A DNA stretch of 59,852 bases, taken from the NCBI GenBank assembly GCA_005503165.1, contig SCNT01000029.1, positions 1 through 59,852 on the forward strand. The letters are read 5' to 3'. How positions within the stretch are numbered: position 1 is the stretch's first letter; each line of letters opens with the position of its first letter. This DNA is from Sphingomonadaceae bacterium 3R27E2-A (lineage in GTDB: Bacteria; Pseudomonadota; Alphaproteobacteria; Sphingomonadales; Sphingomonadaceae). This document shows positions 9,519 to 18,266 of this stretch, piece by piece. The notes below the pieces were generated by a model, which was given only the letters and a program-made list of their open reading frames with translations, was not told the DNA's origin and did no database searches. The position numbers and the translations under genes were made by a program.

Positions 9519-10057
9519 GTGCCCGGGGTGGCGGGCGCGTCGGGGGTGCGGCCGCCGCCGCGGTCGGCGAACACCGCGATGCGCGCGACGATCTGGTCGG
9601 CGACCGCCTGCGACAGGCGTTCGAGCGCGGTCGATTCGGCGGCGATCGTCGCATATTCGCTGCCGACGACGTCGATCCCGGCGTCGGAGAAGGCGGTCGC
9701 GTCGAGCAGCACCTGCCCGGTGCCCGCATCGACGAGCTGGTAGCGCGCACGCAGGGTGCGGCGCTCCCGCGTCACCGCATCGTCGGCGCGCACGCCGAAA
9801 CCGGTGATGCTGTCCTCGAGCCGCACGTCGAGCCGCAGCCTTTTGCCCGCGCCCTGCCCGTTCTGCGCCGCGACGAGCCGGTCGCGCAGCGCGTTGCGCA
9901 CGAGCCAGCCCTCATGGCCCTCGATCGGCGCGACGTCGATGTCGGCGAGGATCGTGGCCACCGCGCCGTCGCTGCCGCTGGCATAGAGCGGGCGGAGGCC
10001 ACAGCCGCCGACGAGCAGCGACGCAGCGACGATCGAGGCAGTGACAAGCTTACGCAT
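9515..10057 (-). CDS. lptE: LPS-assembly lipoprotein LptE
   Basis: A 180-residue outer-membrane lipoprotein that plugs the LptD barrel during delivery of lipopolysaccharide to the cell surface. A short signal peptide ends at the lipobox LLVGGC, and the mature protein begins CGLRPLYA, the typical LptE opening. A TTG directly precedes ATG 10057 and would add one residue; ATG is preferred. It overlaps holA by four bases and follows leuS after a 129-base gap that contains a palindromic repeat. Confidence 0.92.
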   Translation of the reverse strand: MRKLVTASIVAASLLVGGCGLRPLYASGSDGAVATILADIDVAPIEGHEGWLVRNALRDRLVAAQNGQGAGKRLRLDVRLEDSITGFGVRADDAVTRERRTLRARYQLVDAGTGQVLLDATAFSDAGIDVVGSEYATIAAESTALERLSQAVADQIVARIAVFADRGGGRTPDAPATPGT

Positions 10058-10081
10058 CAAAAACCCTCATGCCCCCTAACC

Positions 10082-10155
10082 CCGTTCGTGTCGAGCGCAG
10101 TCGAGATACGCCGGCGCGGCGCCAGACGTCCCTCGACTTCGCTCGGGACGAACGG
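10082..10155. repeat. CCGTTCGTGTCGAGCG palindrome, copy A
   Basis: Arms 10082-10106 and 10131-10155 are complementary with a few mismatches. It lies between lptE and leuS. Its left arm matches those of copies at 42835, 44415 and 49200 almost exactly. It is a REP-like intergenic element. Confidence 0.85.
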
Positions 10156-10186
10156 AGGTGGGGCGCATAAGTTCCGGGCCTGCTGA

Positions 10187-12736
10187 TCAGGGAACGATGT
10201 TCACGAGCCGGTCGGGAACGACGATCACCTTGCGCGGCGCGGCGCCGGCGAGCAGCTCGGCGATGCGCGGGCGCGCGAGCGCCGCGGCTTCGAGGTCGTC
10301 CTTGGCCGCGCCCTTGGCGGCGGTCATCGTGTCGCGGAGCTTGCCCGCTACCTGGATCGCGATCGTCACCTCGTCGTCGATCAGCAGCGCGGGGTCGGCA
10401 GCGGGCCATTCGGCGTCGGCGATCATCGCGGTGCTGCGCTGGCTTTCGGGCAGCGCGGCCCAGGCTTCCTCGGCGAGGTGCGGCAGCATCGGCGCGACGA
10501 GCAGGATCAGCGTGCGGCAAGCCTCGGCGCGGGTGGCTGAGGGCGCGGCCTTTTCGATATCGTTCGCGAGCGCGTGGATCTTCGCGACGGCCTTGTTGAA
10601 GCTCAAAGCCTCGATGTCGGCGGCGACCCCGGCGATCGCCTGATGCAGCTTGCGGGCAAGGACTTTGTCTTCCGATTCGTCGCCGACATTTTCGGTTTCG
10701 CCGAAGATCCGCCACAGGCGCTGGACGAAGCGCCACGCGCCCTCGATCCCCGCCTCGCTCCACGGCAGGTCGCGCTCGGGCGGGCTGTCGGAGAGCATGA
10801 ACCAGCGCGCGGCATCGGCGCCGTACTGGTCGAGGATGGCGTCGGGATCGACGACATTCTTCTTCGACTTCGACATCTTGATCACGCGGCCGACCTGCAC
10901 CGGCGTGCCTTCGCTGGTGAGCGTCGCGCCGTCGGCGGTGCGAGTGATCTCTTCGGGGGTGAAGAAGATCGGCGGCAGGCCTTCGCCCTGCTCGCGGCTG
11001 TAGGTCTCGTGCGTCACCATGCCCTGGGTGAAGAGGCTCGCGAAGGGCTCGGCGATGTCGATCATCCCCATCTTCTTGAGCGCGCGCGTCCAGAAGCGCG
11101 CGTAGAGCAGGTGGAGGATCGCATGCTCGATGCCGCCGATATATTGGTCGACGGGCAGCCAGCGGCGGATGACCTCGGGATCGAAGGGTTTGTCCGCGGG
11201 GGCCGAGGCGAAGCGCAGGAAATACCAGGACGAATCGACGAAGGTGTCGAGCGTGTCGGTCTCGCGCATGGCTTCGCCGCCGCACGACGGACAGGCGACG
11301 TGCTTCCACGTCGGATGGCGGTCCAAGGGATTGCCGGGGACCGAGAAATCGGCGTCCTCGGGCAGCACCACGGGAAGCTGGCTCTTGGGCACCGGCTGCA
11401 GGCCGCAGGCGTCGCAATGGATGAAGGGGATCGGCGTGCCCCAATAGCGCTGGCGCGAGACGCCCCAGTCGCGCAGGCGCCACACGGTGGTGCCCTTGCC
11501 CCAGCCCTCATGCTCGGCGCGCGCAATGACCGCAGCCTTCGCCTCGTCGATCGTCATGCCGTCGAGGAAATGGCTGTTCACGAGGCGGCCGGGACCCGTG
11601 TAGGCCTCGGTCCCGGTAAAATGCTGCGCGGTTTCGTCGCCGTCGGCGATCACGCGGTGAACGGGCAGCTCATATTTATGCGCGAAGTCGAGGTCGCGCT
11701 GGTCGTGCGCCGGGCAGCCGAAGATCGCGCCGGTGCCATAGTCCATCAGCACATAGTTCACGACCCAGACGGGCAGGTGCCAATTGGGGTCGAGCGGATG
11801 CTCGACCGCGAGGCCGGTGTCGAAGCCCATCTTCTCGGCGGTGTCGAGCTGCTCGGCGGCGGTGCCCTGGCGACGACACTCCTCGATGAACGCCGCGAGC
11901 TCGGGCGAATCCTTCGCGAGTTTCTCGGCGAGCGGATGGTCGGGCGAGATCGCCGCGAAGCTCGCGCCATAGAGCGTGTCGGGGCGCGTCGTGAAGACGT
12001 CGAACCCCGGCGCGCCGCCGACCATCTTGAAGCTGAACTCAAGGCCCTGCGACTTGCCGATCCAGTTTTCCTGCATCAGCCGCACCTTGTCGGGCCATTT
12101 GTCGAGGCTATCGAGGCCCCCGAGCAGCTCGTCGGCAAAGTCGGTGATCTTGAGGAACCACTGCGACAGCTTTTTCTTCTCGACCAGCGCGCCCGAGCGC
12201 CAGCCGCGCCCGTCGATGACCTGCTCGTTGGCAAGCACGGTCATGTCGACGGGGTCCCAGTTGACGTAGCTCTCCTTGCGCGTGACGAGGCCGTGCGCGA
12301 ACAGGTCGAGGAAGAGCGCCTGTTCCTGCCCGTAATAATCGGGCTCGCAGGTCGCGAGCTCGCGGCTCCAGTCGATCGCGAGGCCGAGGCGCTTCAGCTG
12401 GCTGCGCATCGCCGCGATATTGTCGCGCGTCCAGCCGCCGGGATGCACGCCTTTCTCCATCGCGGCATTTTCGGCGGGCATGCCGAAGGCGTCCCAGCCC
12501 ATCGGGTGGAGGACGTCGTGCCCGGTCATGCGCTTGAAGCGCGCGAGCACGTCGCCCATCGCATAGTTGCGGACATGGCCCATATGGATGCGCCCCGAGG
12601 GATAGGGGAACATCTCGAGGATATAGGCCTTGGGCTTGCCGTCGGTATCGGTGGTGGCGAAGCTGTTCGCCGCCTCCCACGCCTTTTGCCAGCGGGCGTC
12701 GGCGGCGAGAGCGCCAAAGCGCGGTTCGCGGGTCAT
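10187..12736 (-). CDS. leuS: Leucine-tRNA ligase
   Basis: An 849-residue class I synthetase. The HIGH signature is HMGHVRNY near residue 53. The CP1 editing insertion spans about residues 220-420 and includes TTRPDTLYGASF and the conserved DYGTGAIFGCPAHD. A Cys4 zinc site (CDACG and CPSCGG) follows. The KMSKS loop is KMSKSKKN, and a helical anticodon domain ends the protein. It charges tRNA-Leu in the cytoplasm and hydrolyses mischarged products in the editing domain. It lies 46 bases downstream of the DUF3576 lipoprotein gene and upstream of lptE-holA, a conserved alphaproteobacterial order. Confidence 0.98.
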   Translation of the reverse strand: MTREPRFGALAADARWQKAWEAANSFATTDTDGKPKAYILEMFPYPSGRIHMGHVRNYAMGDVLARFKRMTGHDVLHPMGWDAFGMPAENAAMEKGVHPGGWTRDNIAAMRSQLKRLGLAIDWSRELATCEPDYYGQEQALFLDLFAHGLVTRKESYVNWDPVDMTVLANEQVIDGRGWRSGALVEKKKLSQWFLKITDFADELLGGLDSLDKWPDKVRLMQENWIGKSQGLEFSFKMVGGAPGFDVFTTRPDTLYGASFAAISPDHPLAEKLAKDSPELAAFIEECRRQGTAAEQLDTAEKMGFDTGLAVEHPLDPNWHLPVWVVNYVLMDYGTGAIFGCPAHDQRDLDFAHKYELPVHRVIADGDETAQHFTGTEAYTGPGRLVNSHFLDGMTIDEAKAAVIARAEHEGWGKGTTVWRLRDWGVSRQRYWGTPIPFIHCDACGLQPVPKSQLPVVLPEDADFSVPGNPLDRHPTWKHVACPSCGGEAMRETDTLDTFVDSSWYFLRFASAPADKPFDPEVIRRWLPVDQYIGGIEHAILHLLYARFWTRALKKMGMIDIAEPFASLFTQGMVTHETYSREQGEGLPPIFFTPEEITRTADGATLTSEGTPVQVGRVIKMSKSKKNVVDPDAILDQYGADAARWFMLSDSPPERDLPWSEAGIEGAWRFVQRLWRIFGETENVGDESEDKVLARKLHQAIAGVAADIEALSFNKAVAKIHALANDIEKAAPSATRAEACRTLILLVAPMLPHLAEEAWAALPESQRSTAMIADAEWPAADPALLIDDEVTIAIQVAGKLRDTMTAAKGAAKDDLEAAALARPRIAELLAGAAPRKVIVVPDRLVNIVP

Positions 12737-12782
12737 GATAGTTTACCCTGTCTGTCTGGCGGCGCGCGTCCGCGCCGGGAAA

Positions 12783-13256
12783 TTAGCCCTCGAAGGCCGA
12801 ACGGCGCAGGTCGCGGGCGCGGGTGAGGATGATTTCCTCGAGCTTCTGCACCGTCGCCGCCTGCACCGGCGCATCGACCCAGGTGCCGCCCTGCGCGACC
12901 TGGCGCGAGGCCGCGACGCGAAGCGCGTCGGCGCGAAGGTCGCGGTCGAGGATCGATACGGTGACCTTCATCCGCTCGTTCGGATTGCCCGGGTTGGCGT
13001 ACCAGTCGGTGATGATCACCCCGCCCGACGAATCGGCCTGGAGCAGGGGCATGAACGACAGCGCGTCGAGCGACGCGCGCCACAAATAGCTGTTCACGCC
13101 GATGGTGGTGACCTGGCTCGCCGCGAGATCGGCGCGCGGCCGTTCCTTGCCCCCGCATGCCGCAAGGCCGAGCGCCGCGACGCCGAGCAGCGCGAGCGTG
13201 GCGGTACGGCGACCGGTCAGGGTCCCGAACATGGCAGGGACAGAAAGCTTGGACAT
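12783..13256 (-). CDS. DUF3576-type lipoprotein
   Basis: A 157-residue predicted lipoprotein. A basic N-terminus and hydrophobic stretch lead to the lipobox GLAAC near residue 30. The mature part contains VTTIGVNSYLWRASLDALSF and GGVIITDWYANPGNPNERMK, which I recognise as the DUF3576 pattern seen upstream of leuS in alphaproteobacteria. The biochemical role is unknown; the link to lptE suggests envelope biogenesis (inference). I chose ATG 13256, with AAGG nearby, over an in-frame TTG six codons upstream. Confidence 0.82.
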   Translation of the reverse strand: MSKLSVPAMFGTLTGRRTATLALLGVAALGLAACGGKERPRADLAASQVTTIGVNSYLWRASLDALSFMPLLQADSSGGVIITDWYANPGNPNERMKVTVSILDRDLRADALRVAASRQVAQGGTWVDAPVQAATVQKLEEIILTRARDLRRSAFEG

Positions 13257-13523
13257 GCCGAAACACCTTATCAAAATGGCGCGGGCAAGTGCCGCGCTGC
13301 TGCAGTATTGGCAGCGTCTCTATCGCCGTTGCCGCGCGGCGGCAAGCGCGGCAATGCGCTTGTTTGCGCCGTTCATCGGGGAGTCAGGCGACAGGCGCAC
13401 TGTGGTCATCGGGCAACAGACCTGCAAAAATCAGGGCCTAAAGATTTGCTTTCGTGCGAATCACTGGAAAAGTCGTCGCAAGGGGCCTATTCAGGACCGG
13501 TACTGGGGTTGGAGTCGCAGACA

Positions 13524-14237
13524 ATGCCGCGCTCATCGCGCCATTTCTGGAAAGCAGGGGTCGTCGTTCTGGCGGCCATTCCGCTCGCCCTGCCTCCCGC
13601 GCTCGCCGCGATGAGTCGCGCCGACCGCATCCGCGAGACCTCGCTGTCGGACACCTTGCTCGGGCAGTTCACCCCCGCATCGGGCGATCCGCGCCTGATC
13701 GCGCGCTATGCCAAGGTGTCGGCCGACGCCCGCCGCAGCTTCAGCTTCACCCCCGCGCTGACCGACGAAAATCGCGGCAACCGCGCGATCACCGTCGTCG
13801 TGCGTAGCCGCGACGAATCGTCGAGCGCCGCGCTGACCACCGCGCTCGCCCAGGGCCGCAAGGCGCCGGTCGCGATCACCCCCGTCGCCTACAACCTCGG
13901 CGCATCGGTCGGGTTCGAGAAATTCGTCACCCCGGCGCTGCCGCGCGGCCTCGACCTGCGCAATCTGCCGCAGGCCAAGGCTCCGGAGCAGAATGAGAAG
14001 AAGTCGCGATTCGCGACGAAGATGATGGCGCGGCCGAGCGACCCCGCCGGCGCGACCGACCGCCTGACCGCGCCCGGCGACGACCAGACGGTCGACGTCG
14101 TCAGCAGCTATCGCGTGACCCGGAACCTCGATGTGACCGCGGGCGTGCGCTACAAGAGCGACGACGGCGTCCAGCCGCTGACCGACGCGCGCCGCGACAG
14201 CCAGGCGGTCTATGTGGGCACCGCCTTCCGTTTTTAA
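13524..14237 (+). CDS. Hypothetical exported protein, possibly outer-membrane
   Basis: A 237-residue protein with a clear signal peptide: RSSRHFWKAG, a hydrophobic run, then PALAAM near residue 29. The middle contains FTPALTDENRGNRAITVVVR and a charged, low-complexity part. The last 50 residues alternate polar and hydrophobic positions (SSYRVTRNLDVTAGVRYKSD) and finish on VYVGTAFRF, a terminal Phe typical of the last strand of outer-membrane barrels. One or two barrel-like strands are not enough for a full barrel, so this may be a fragmentary or atypical member. A GGAG ribosome site precedes the ATG. No known family is recognised. Confidence 0.7.
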   Translation: MPRSSRHFWKAGVVVLAAIPLALPPALAAMSRADRIRETSLSDTLLGQFTPASGDPRLIARYAKVSADARRSFSFTPALTDENRGNRAITVVVRSRDESSSAALTTALAQGRKAPVAITPVAYNLGASVGFEKFVTPALPRGLDLRNLPQAKAPEQNEKKSRFATKMMARPSDPAGATDRLTAPGDDQTVDVVSSYRVTRNLDVTAGVRYKSDDGVQPLTDARRDSQAVYVGTAFRF

Positions 14238-14304
14238 CGGCGTCGTTTCGCGTCACTTCATTCATCGCAGACGAATCGGTGGCCCCCGGCTTCGAGGCCG
14301 CCCC

Positions 14305-14467
14305 CTTGCCCTCTCCCCTTGAGGGGAGAGGATAGCGCAGCTTGCTCCGTCAGGAGCTAGCGAAGCTTGGAGAGGGGCATAATCGCCGGCGAGCACAACC
14401 CCCTCTCAACTCCGGCTAGGCAGCAAGCTGGCAAGCCTGCGTATCTCTCCCCTGAAGGGGAGAGAGC
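14305..14467. repeat. Composite intergenic repeat with CCCCTTGAGGGGAG-type hairpins
   Basis: Hairpin CTCTCCCCTTGAGGGGAGAG at 14311-14330 and hairpin 14444-14465 with the same core bracket a region with short complementary segments (CTTGC/GCAAG, AGCTTGG). A similar core recurs at 45549-45566. It fills most of the gap between two convergent genes and may also act as a bidirectional terminator. Confidence 0.6.
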
Positions 14468-14468
14468 A

Positions 14469-15080
14469 TCAGTCTTCTGCCAGCCCCTCTCGCACTGCAC
14501 TGCTCATCCACGCATCGATACCCGCCCAGCCGGGCGCAATGCCGCTCGCAGCAGCGCTCCGGCGAAGGGCGCGAGCGCGTTTCACGGTCATGCCGCCGAG
14601 CGCGACGGGCTGCGCGCCGCTCAGCCGGGCAAGCCGGAGCCATTTTTTTTGCCCGAGCGCGGGGGCGCCGGGGTGCGAGCGCGTGGCGTGAAGGGGCGAG
14701 ACGAAAGCGAGGTCGGCGTGGCCGCGGCGCGCGGTGCGGGCTTCGCGAGCATCGTGCACGGGCATCGAGACGATCAGGCCGACCCGATGCGCCTGCGCCG
14801 ACTCCCGCGCGTGCGGCTGGCGCAGGTGAACGCCGGCGGCGCCCCAGCGCCGTGCGAGCGCGGGCGGGCCGGCGAGCAGCAGCAGATGCCCGGTGCGCGC
14901 GATACGCCGCGCGAGCCGCCAGCGCGCGCCCGGCGCCAGTTCGTCGTGGCGCAGCACGATGCCGCTTCCCGGCGGCAGCGCTGTGACCGCGGCGAACAGC
15001 GCCTTGCCGAGCCGCGCGTCGGTGAACAGCCAGGTTTGCGGCCAGAGGGTGCGGCTTGGGGGGGGGTGGCGCCGGGGCAT
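14469..15080 (-). CDS. Thiamine phosphate synthase family (ThiE/TenI-like) protein
   Basis: A 203-residue TIM-barrel-type protein. It starts MPRRHPPPSRTLWPQTWLFTD, then shows GSGIVLRHDELAPGARWRLA, the GAAGVHLRQPHA segment corresponding to the product-binding HLGQ loop of ThiE, ADLAFVSPLHATRSHPGAP (the SPxFxTxSHPG pattern), and a PVALGGMT strand near the phosphate site. ThiE joins HMP-PP and THZ-P to make thiamine phosphate. TenI-like relatives act as thiazole tautomerases or have unknown roles. Divergence from canonical motifs, including no HLGQxD, favours a TenI-like paralogue. It is divergent from the YggS gene. Confidence 0.75.
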   Translation of the reverse strand: MPRRHPPPSRTLWPQTWLFTDARLGKALFAAVTALPPGSGIVLRHDELAPGARWRLARRIARTGHLLLLAGPPALARRWGAAGVHLRQPHARESAQAHRVGLIVSMPVHDAREARTARRGHADLAFVSPLHATRSHPGAPALGQKKWLRLARLSGAQPVALGGMTVKRARALRRSAAASGIAPGWAGIDAWMSSAVREGLAED

Positions 15081-15142
15081 CGGCTTTTCTATAGGCGCGT
15101 CGCCGCCGCGCGCAACGCGCCGCCGCCAGCGAAGGATCAGCG

Positions 15143-15805
15143 ATGGAAGACGCAGCGCAGCGATTGGCCGAAGTCGAAGCGGGAATCGCCGCCGCGGCGG
15201 GGCGCGCCGGGCGCAAGGCCAGCGAAGTAACGCTGATCGCGGTGTCGAAGACGCACGACGCCGACGCGATCCGCCCGCTGATCGCCGCCGGCCAGCGCCA
15301 TTTCGGCGAGAATCGCGTGCAGGAAGCCGCGGGGAAATGGCCCGCGCTGCGGACAGAAACCCCCGACATCACGCTCCACCTCATCGGCCAGCTGCAGTCG
15401 AACAAGGCCGAGGAATCCGTCGCCTTGTTCGATGCGATCCACTCGGTCGACCGCCCGTCGCTGGTCCAGGCGCTCGCGAAAGCTTGCGCGAAGGCGGGGC
15501 GGCGACCGCAGCTGTTCGTGCAGGTCAATATCGGCGACGAGGAACAGAAGGGCGGTTGTCCGGTCGCCGACCTGCCCGCGCTTCTGGCTGAGGCGGCTGA
15601 GGCAGGGCTCAAGATCGAAGGGCTGATGGCGATCCCGCCGGCCGACGTCGCCCCCACGCCCTATTTCGCGCTGCTCGACGAACTCGCGGAGCGCCATGGC
15701 CTGCCGTTCCGATCGATGGGGATGAGCGGCGATTATGAAGGCGCGGTGATGCTGGGCGCGACGCATGTGCGCGTCGGGACGGCGCTGTTCGGGGCGCGGG
15801 GGTAG
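15143..15805 (+). CDS. YggS-family PLP homeostasis protein
   Basis: A 220-residue, single-domain, fold-type III PLP-binding protein (PLPHP/YggS/PROSC), usual length. The PLP lysine lies in EVTLIAVSKTHDADAI near residue 35. HFGENRVQEA and HLIGQLQSNK are the family signatures, and MGMSGDYEGAVMLGATHVRVG supplies the phosphate-binding region. The family keeps cellular PLP and amino- and keto-acid pools in balance rather than catalysing a known reaction. An AAGGA ribosome site lies six bases before ATG 15143. Confidence 0.93.
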   Translation: MEDAAQRLAEVEAGIAAAAGRAGRKASEVTLIAVSKTHDADAIRPLIAAGQRHFGENRVQEAAGKWPALRTETPDITLHLIGQLQSNKAEESVALFDAIHSVDRPSLVQALAKACAKAGRRPQLFVQVNIGDEEQKGGCPVADLPALLAEAAEAGLKIEGLMAIPPADVAPTPYFALLDELAERHGLPFRSMGMSGDYEGAVMLGATHVRVGTALFGARG

Positions 15806-15881
15806 GGGCGGGTAGCGGGCGAAACACGACCTTTATGAGGAGAATTCAGGGGCGGCTTCCCACCGATGCCGACGCCCGCAG

Positions 15882-16394
15882 CTATTCATATTCCACCGTC
15901 ACCGGAATCCGCCCGCGATAGTCGCCGTCGTCGAGCCCGGCGACGTGGAGCCGGCCGCCGAAGCGGAATTGCAGCCGGCCGTCGGGGCCGAGTCGCGGCG
16001 CTGCGGAAAGGTTGGTGACGAGGCCGCTGACGCGCGCGCTGCGGCCGCGGTCGCCTTCGAGGTCGACGCTGGGCGGCAGGGTCACGCGCACCGCGGCGCC
16101 GGGCGCGCCGGTGACTGTCACAGTGCCGGTGACCGCGAAACCGCCGAGGTCCACGACGTCGCCGCTGAGGCGCCGCGCGCCCGACAGCGGGTCGAGCTCG
16201 ACCGCGCCGCCCATCGCCCCGACCGCGACGCGGCTGAAATCGAGCTGGGTTTCGACCTCGACGCGCAGCGGCGTCTCGGCCTGGCGCGCGGGGCTCGCGC
16301 CCGAGCCGCCGTCCGCCCCGCACAGCAGGCATTGCGCCGAGACCGGCGACGACGCGGCGAGCATGGCCAGGGCAAGGCAAAGGCGCGGTCCCAC
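15882..16394 (-). CDS. DUF4402-like secreted protein
   Basis: A 170-residue secreted protein with a GTG start and a signal peptide ending near SSPVSAQ. The mature region resembles DUF4402 surface or fimbrial-like proteins: an LDFSRVAVGAMGGAVELDP strand pair, repeated Gly-rich beta segments, and a closing DYRGRIPVTVEYE. The two Cys in QCLLCG just after cleavage could form a disulfide or bind a ligand. It is divergent from the PKS operon start, with a 94-base shared upstream region. The role is unknown; surface display is inference. Confidence 0.7.
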   Translation of the reverse strand: MGPRLCLALAMLAASSPVSAQCLLCGADGGSGASPARQAETPLRVEVETQLDFSRVAVGAMGGAVELDPLSGARRLSGDVVDLGGFAVTGTVTVTGAPGAAVRVTLPPSVDLEGDRGRSARVSGLVTNLSAAPRLGPDGRLQFRFGGRLHVAGLDDGDYRGRIPVTVEYE

Positions 16395-16488
16395 GCCCTT
16401 GCCCTAGTCCTTTCATGGTTAAGCCGCGGTAAAGGCGGCTCGGCGCTTATCCGCTGGCGAGTCTCCGGCTTTTGATCCACATAATGCC

Positions 16489-17556
16489 ATGCTCCCCGCT
16501 CCCCCCGCCTGGCTCAACGCGCTCGCCACCGCGACGCCCGACCACGATATCCATCACGCCTTCATCGACTGGGCGACCCCGCGCATCGCCGACGAGCGGA
16601 CGCGTGCGCTCTTCGCGCGCATGGCCGGGCGCTCGGGGATCGACCATCGCTGGTCGGTGCTGCCGCCGACTTCCGACGGCGGCTCGCCGGTCGCGCCGGG
16701 GGGGTTCTACGACGTGCCGGGCCTGCCGCCGACCTCGGTGCGGATGGCGGCCTATGCAAGCCATGCGCCCGAGCTTGCGCTACAGGCGATTGCAACATTG
16801 GGCGACGCCTTCGACCCTGCGCGGGTGACACATCTGGTCGTCGCGAGCTGCACCGGCTTCGTTGCGCCGGGGATCGACCAGATCCTTGCGCGAAGGCTGG
16901 GTCTCGCGCCCACGGTCGAGCGCGTGCTGATCGGTTTCATGGGCTGCTACGCCGGGGTCACCGCGCTGCGGAGCGCGCGGCATATCGTGCGCTCGGAGCC
17001 CGAGGCGGTGGTGCTGGTGGTGAGCGTCGAACTCTCCACGCTGCACCTCAGCCTCGCCGACCAGCCCGAGCCCCTGCTCGCGATGCTGCAATTCAGCGAC
17101 GGCGCCGCGGCGGCAATCGTCTCGGCCGAGTCCGGCGGGCTGGCGCTCGGCGAGGGCCGCAGCCTTGCGCTCGAGGCGAGCGAAGACCTCATCCGCTGGG
17201 ATATCGGCGACAAAGGGTTCGAGATGCAGCTGTCGGGCGAGGTACCCGGGCGGCTGCGCGCGGCGCTCGGCGAGCCGGGGGTGCAGGCGCAGCTGTTCGG
17301 CGGCGCGCCGCCGCCGCTGCTCGCGATCCACGCCGGCGGGCGCTCGGTGCTCGACGCGGTCGAGGCGGCGCTGCACGTCCCTGCCGACGCGCTGGCGGAC
17401 AGCCGCGCGGTGCTTGGCGCGTGGGGCAATATGTCGTCGGCGACGATCCTTTTCGTGCTCGCGCGGATGATGGAGCGCGGCGCAAGCGGCGAGGGGATCG
17501 CGATCGCCTTCGGCCCCGGGCTCGCCGCCGAAGCGATCCGCTTCACCGCGGCATGA
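16489..17556 (+). CDS. Type III polyketide synthase (chalcone/stilbene synthase family)
   Basis: A 355-residue homodimeric ketosynthase. The catalytic triad is intact: Cys in VVASCTGFVAPGID (about residue 121), His in LLAIHAGGRSVLDAV (about 283) and Asn in AWGNMSSATILFVL (about 316). The family condenses an acyl-CoA starter with malonyl-CoA units, giving pyrones or resorcinols without an acyl carrier protein. Its stop overlaps the methyltransferase start (ATGA), so this is the first gene of a coupled three-gene operon. The starter and product cannot be read from the sequence. Bacterial operons of this design often make alkylresorcinol or alkylpyrone lipids (established for other systems, inferred here). 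Confidence 0.93.
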   Translation: MLPAPPAWLNALATATPDHDIHHAFIDWATPRIADERTRALFARMAGRSGIDHRWSVLPPTSDGGSPVAPGGFYDVPGLPPTSVRMAAYASHAPELALQAIATLGDAFDPARVTHLVVASCTGFVAPGIDQILARRLGLAPTVERVLIGFMGCYAGVTALRSARHIVRSEPEAVVLVVSVELSTLHLSLADQPEPLLAMLQFSDGAAAAIVSAESGGLALGEGRSLALEASEDLIRWDIGDKGFEMQLSGEVPGRLRAALGEPGVQAQLFGGAPPPLLAIHAGGRSVLDAVEAALHVPADALADSRAVLGAWGNMSSATILFVLARMMERGASGEGIAIAFGPGLAAEAIRFTAA

Positions 17557-18266
17557 ACCCTTTCGCCAGCCTCGCCGCGCCGATCGAGGCCGAGGAGGAG
17601 ATGGACGCGGTCGAGCTCGCGCCCGAACGCTACGCCCGGGTGCTCGCCGACCTGTCGCGGATCAACGCGCTGACGCTCGCCGCGCGGCCGACTCTGGGGT
17701 TTCTGGAGCGGGTGCGGGCGCAGGGGATTGGCACGCGGCCGTGGCGCATCCTCGACGTCGGCTTCGGCGCGGGGGACATGCTGGCGCGGATCGCGCGCTG
17801 GGGCGACAGGCGCGGCGTCGCACTCGACCTCGTGGGGATCGACCTCAATCCAAAGAGCGCGCCGGTCGCCGAAGCGCGGCTTGACAGGCGGGCCCGGCTG
17901 GTGACCGGCGATTATCAGGACCTCGCGCGCGAGGGGTGGGACATCATCCTGTCGAGCCTCGTCACCCATCATATGACCCTGGCGCAGCGCACCGAATTTC
18001 TCCGTTTCATGGAGGGCGAGGCGGCGCGCGGCTGGCTGGTCAACGACCTCCACCGCCAGCGGCTGCCCTTCGCCGGCTATCCTCTGCTCGCGACGCTGGC
18101 CCGGGCCGATCCGATCGTACGGCGCGACGGGCAGCTCTCGGTCGGGCGCAGCTTTCGCCGCACCGAATGGGCGGCGATGCTGGATGCGGCGTTGCCCGAC
18201 GTAGCGGGCCAGTGCCGCATCTTTCGCAGCTTCCCCTATCGCCTCTGCGTCGAGCATATCCGGTGA
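17553..18266 (+). CDS. SAM-dependent methyltransferase of the PKS operon
   Basis: A 237-residue class I methyltransferase. The SAM-binding motif is WRILDVGFGAGDMLARIA, near residues 61-78, with an acidic strand end at LVGIDLNPKSAP and motif IV near WDIILSSLVTHHM. A helical lid segment with TEFLRFMEGEAARGWLVND follows. It probably methylates the polyketide, on oxygen or carbon, after or before ring oxidation by the next enzyme. Four-base overlaps on both sides (ATGA and GTGA) tie it to the PKS and the flavoprotein. Confidence 0.85.
   Translation: MNPFASLAAPIEAEEEMDAVELAPERYARVLADLSRINALTLAARPTLGFLERVRAQGIGTRPWRILDVGFGAGDMLARIARWGDRRGVALDLVGIDLNPKSAPVAEARLDRRARLVTGDYQDLAREGWDIILSSLVTHHMTLAQRTEFLRFMEGEAARGWLVNDLHRQRLPFAGYPLLATLARADPIVRRDGQLSVGRSFRRTEWAAMLDAALPDVAGQCRIFRSFPYRLCVEHIR

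Noticed and set aside
10574..12826. 750-codon open frame opposite leuS
   Set aside because: Antisense shadow of a gene with intact HIGH and KMSKS motifs; composition is typical of reversed GC-rich codons.
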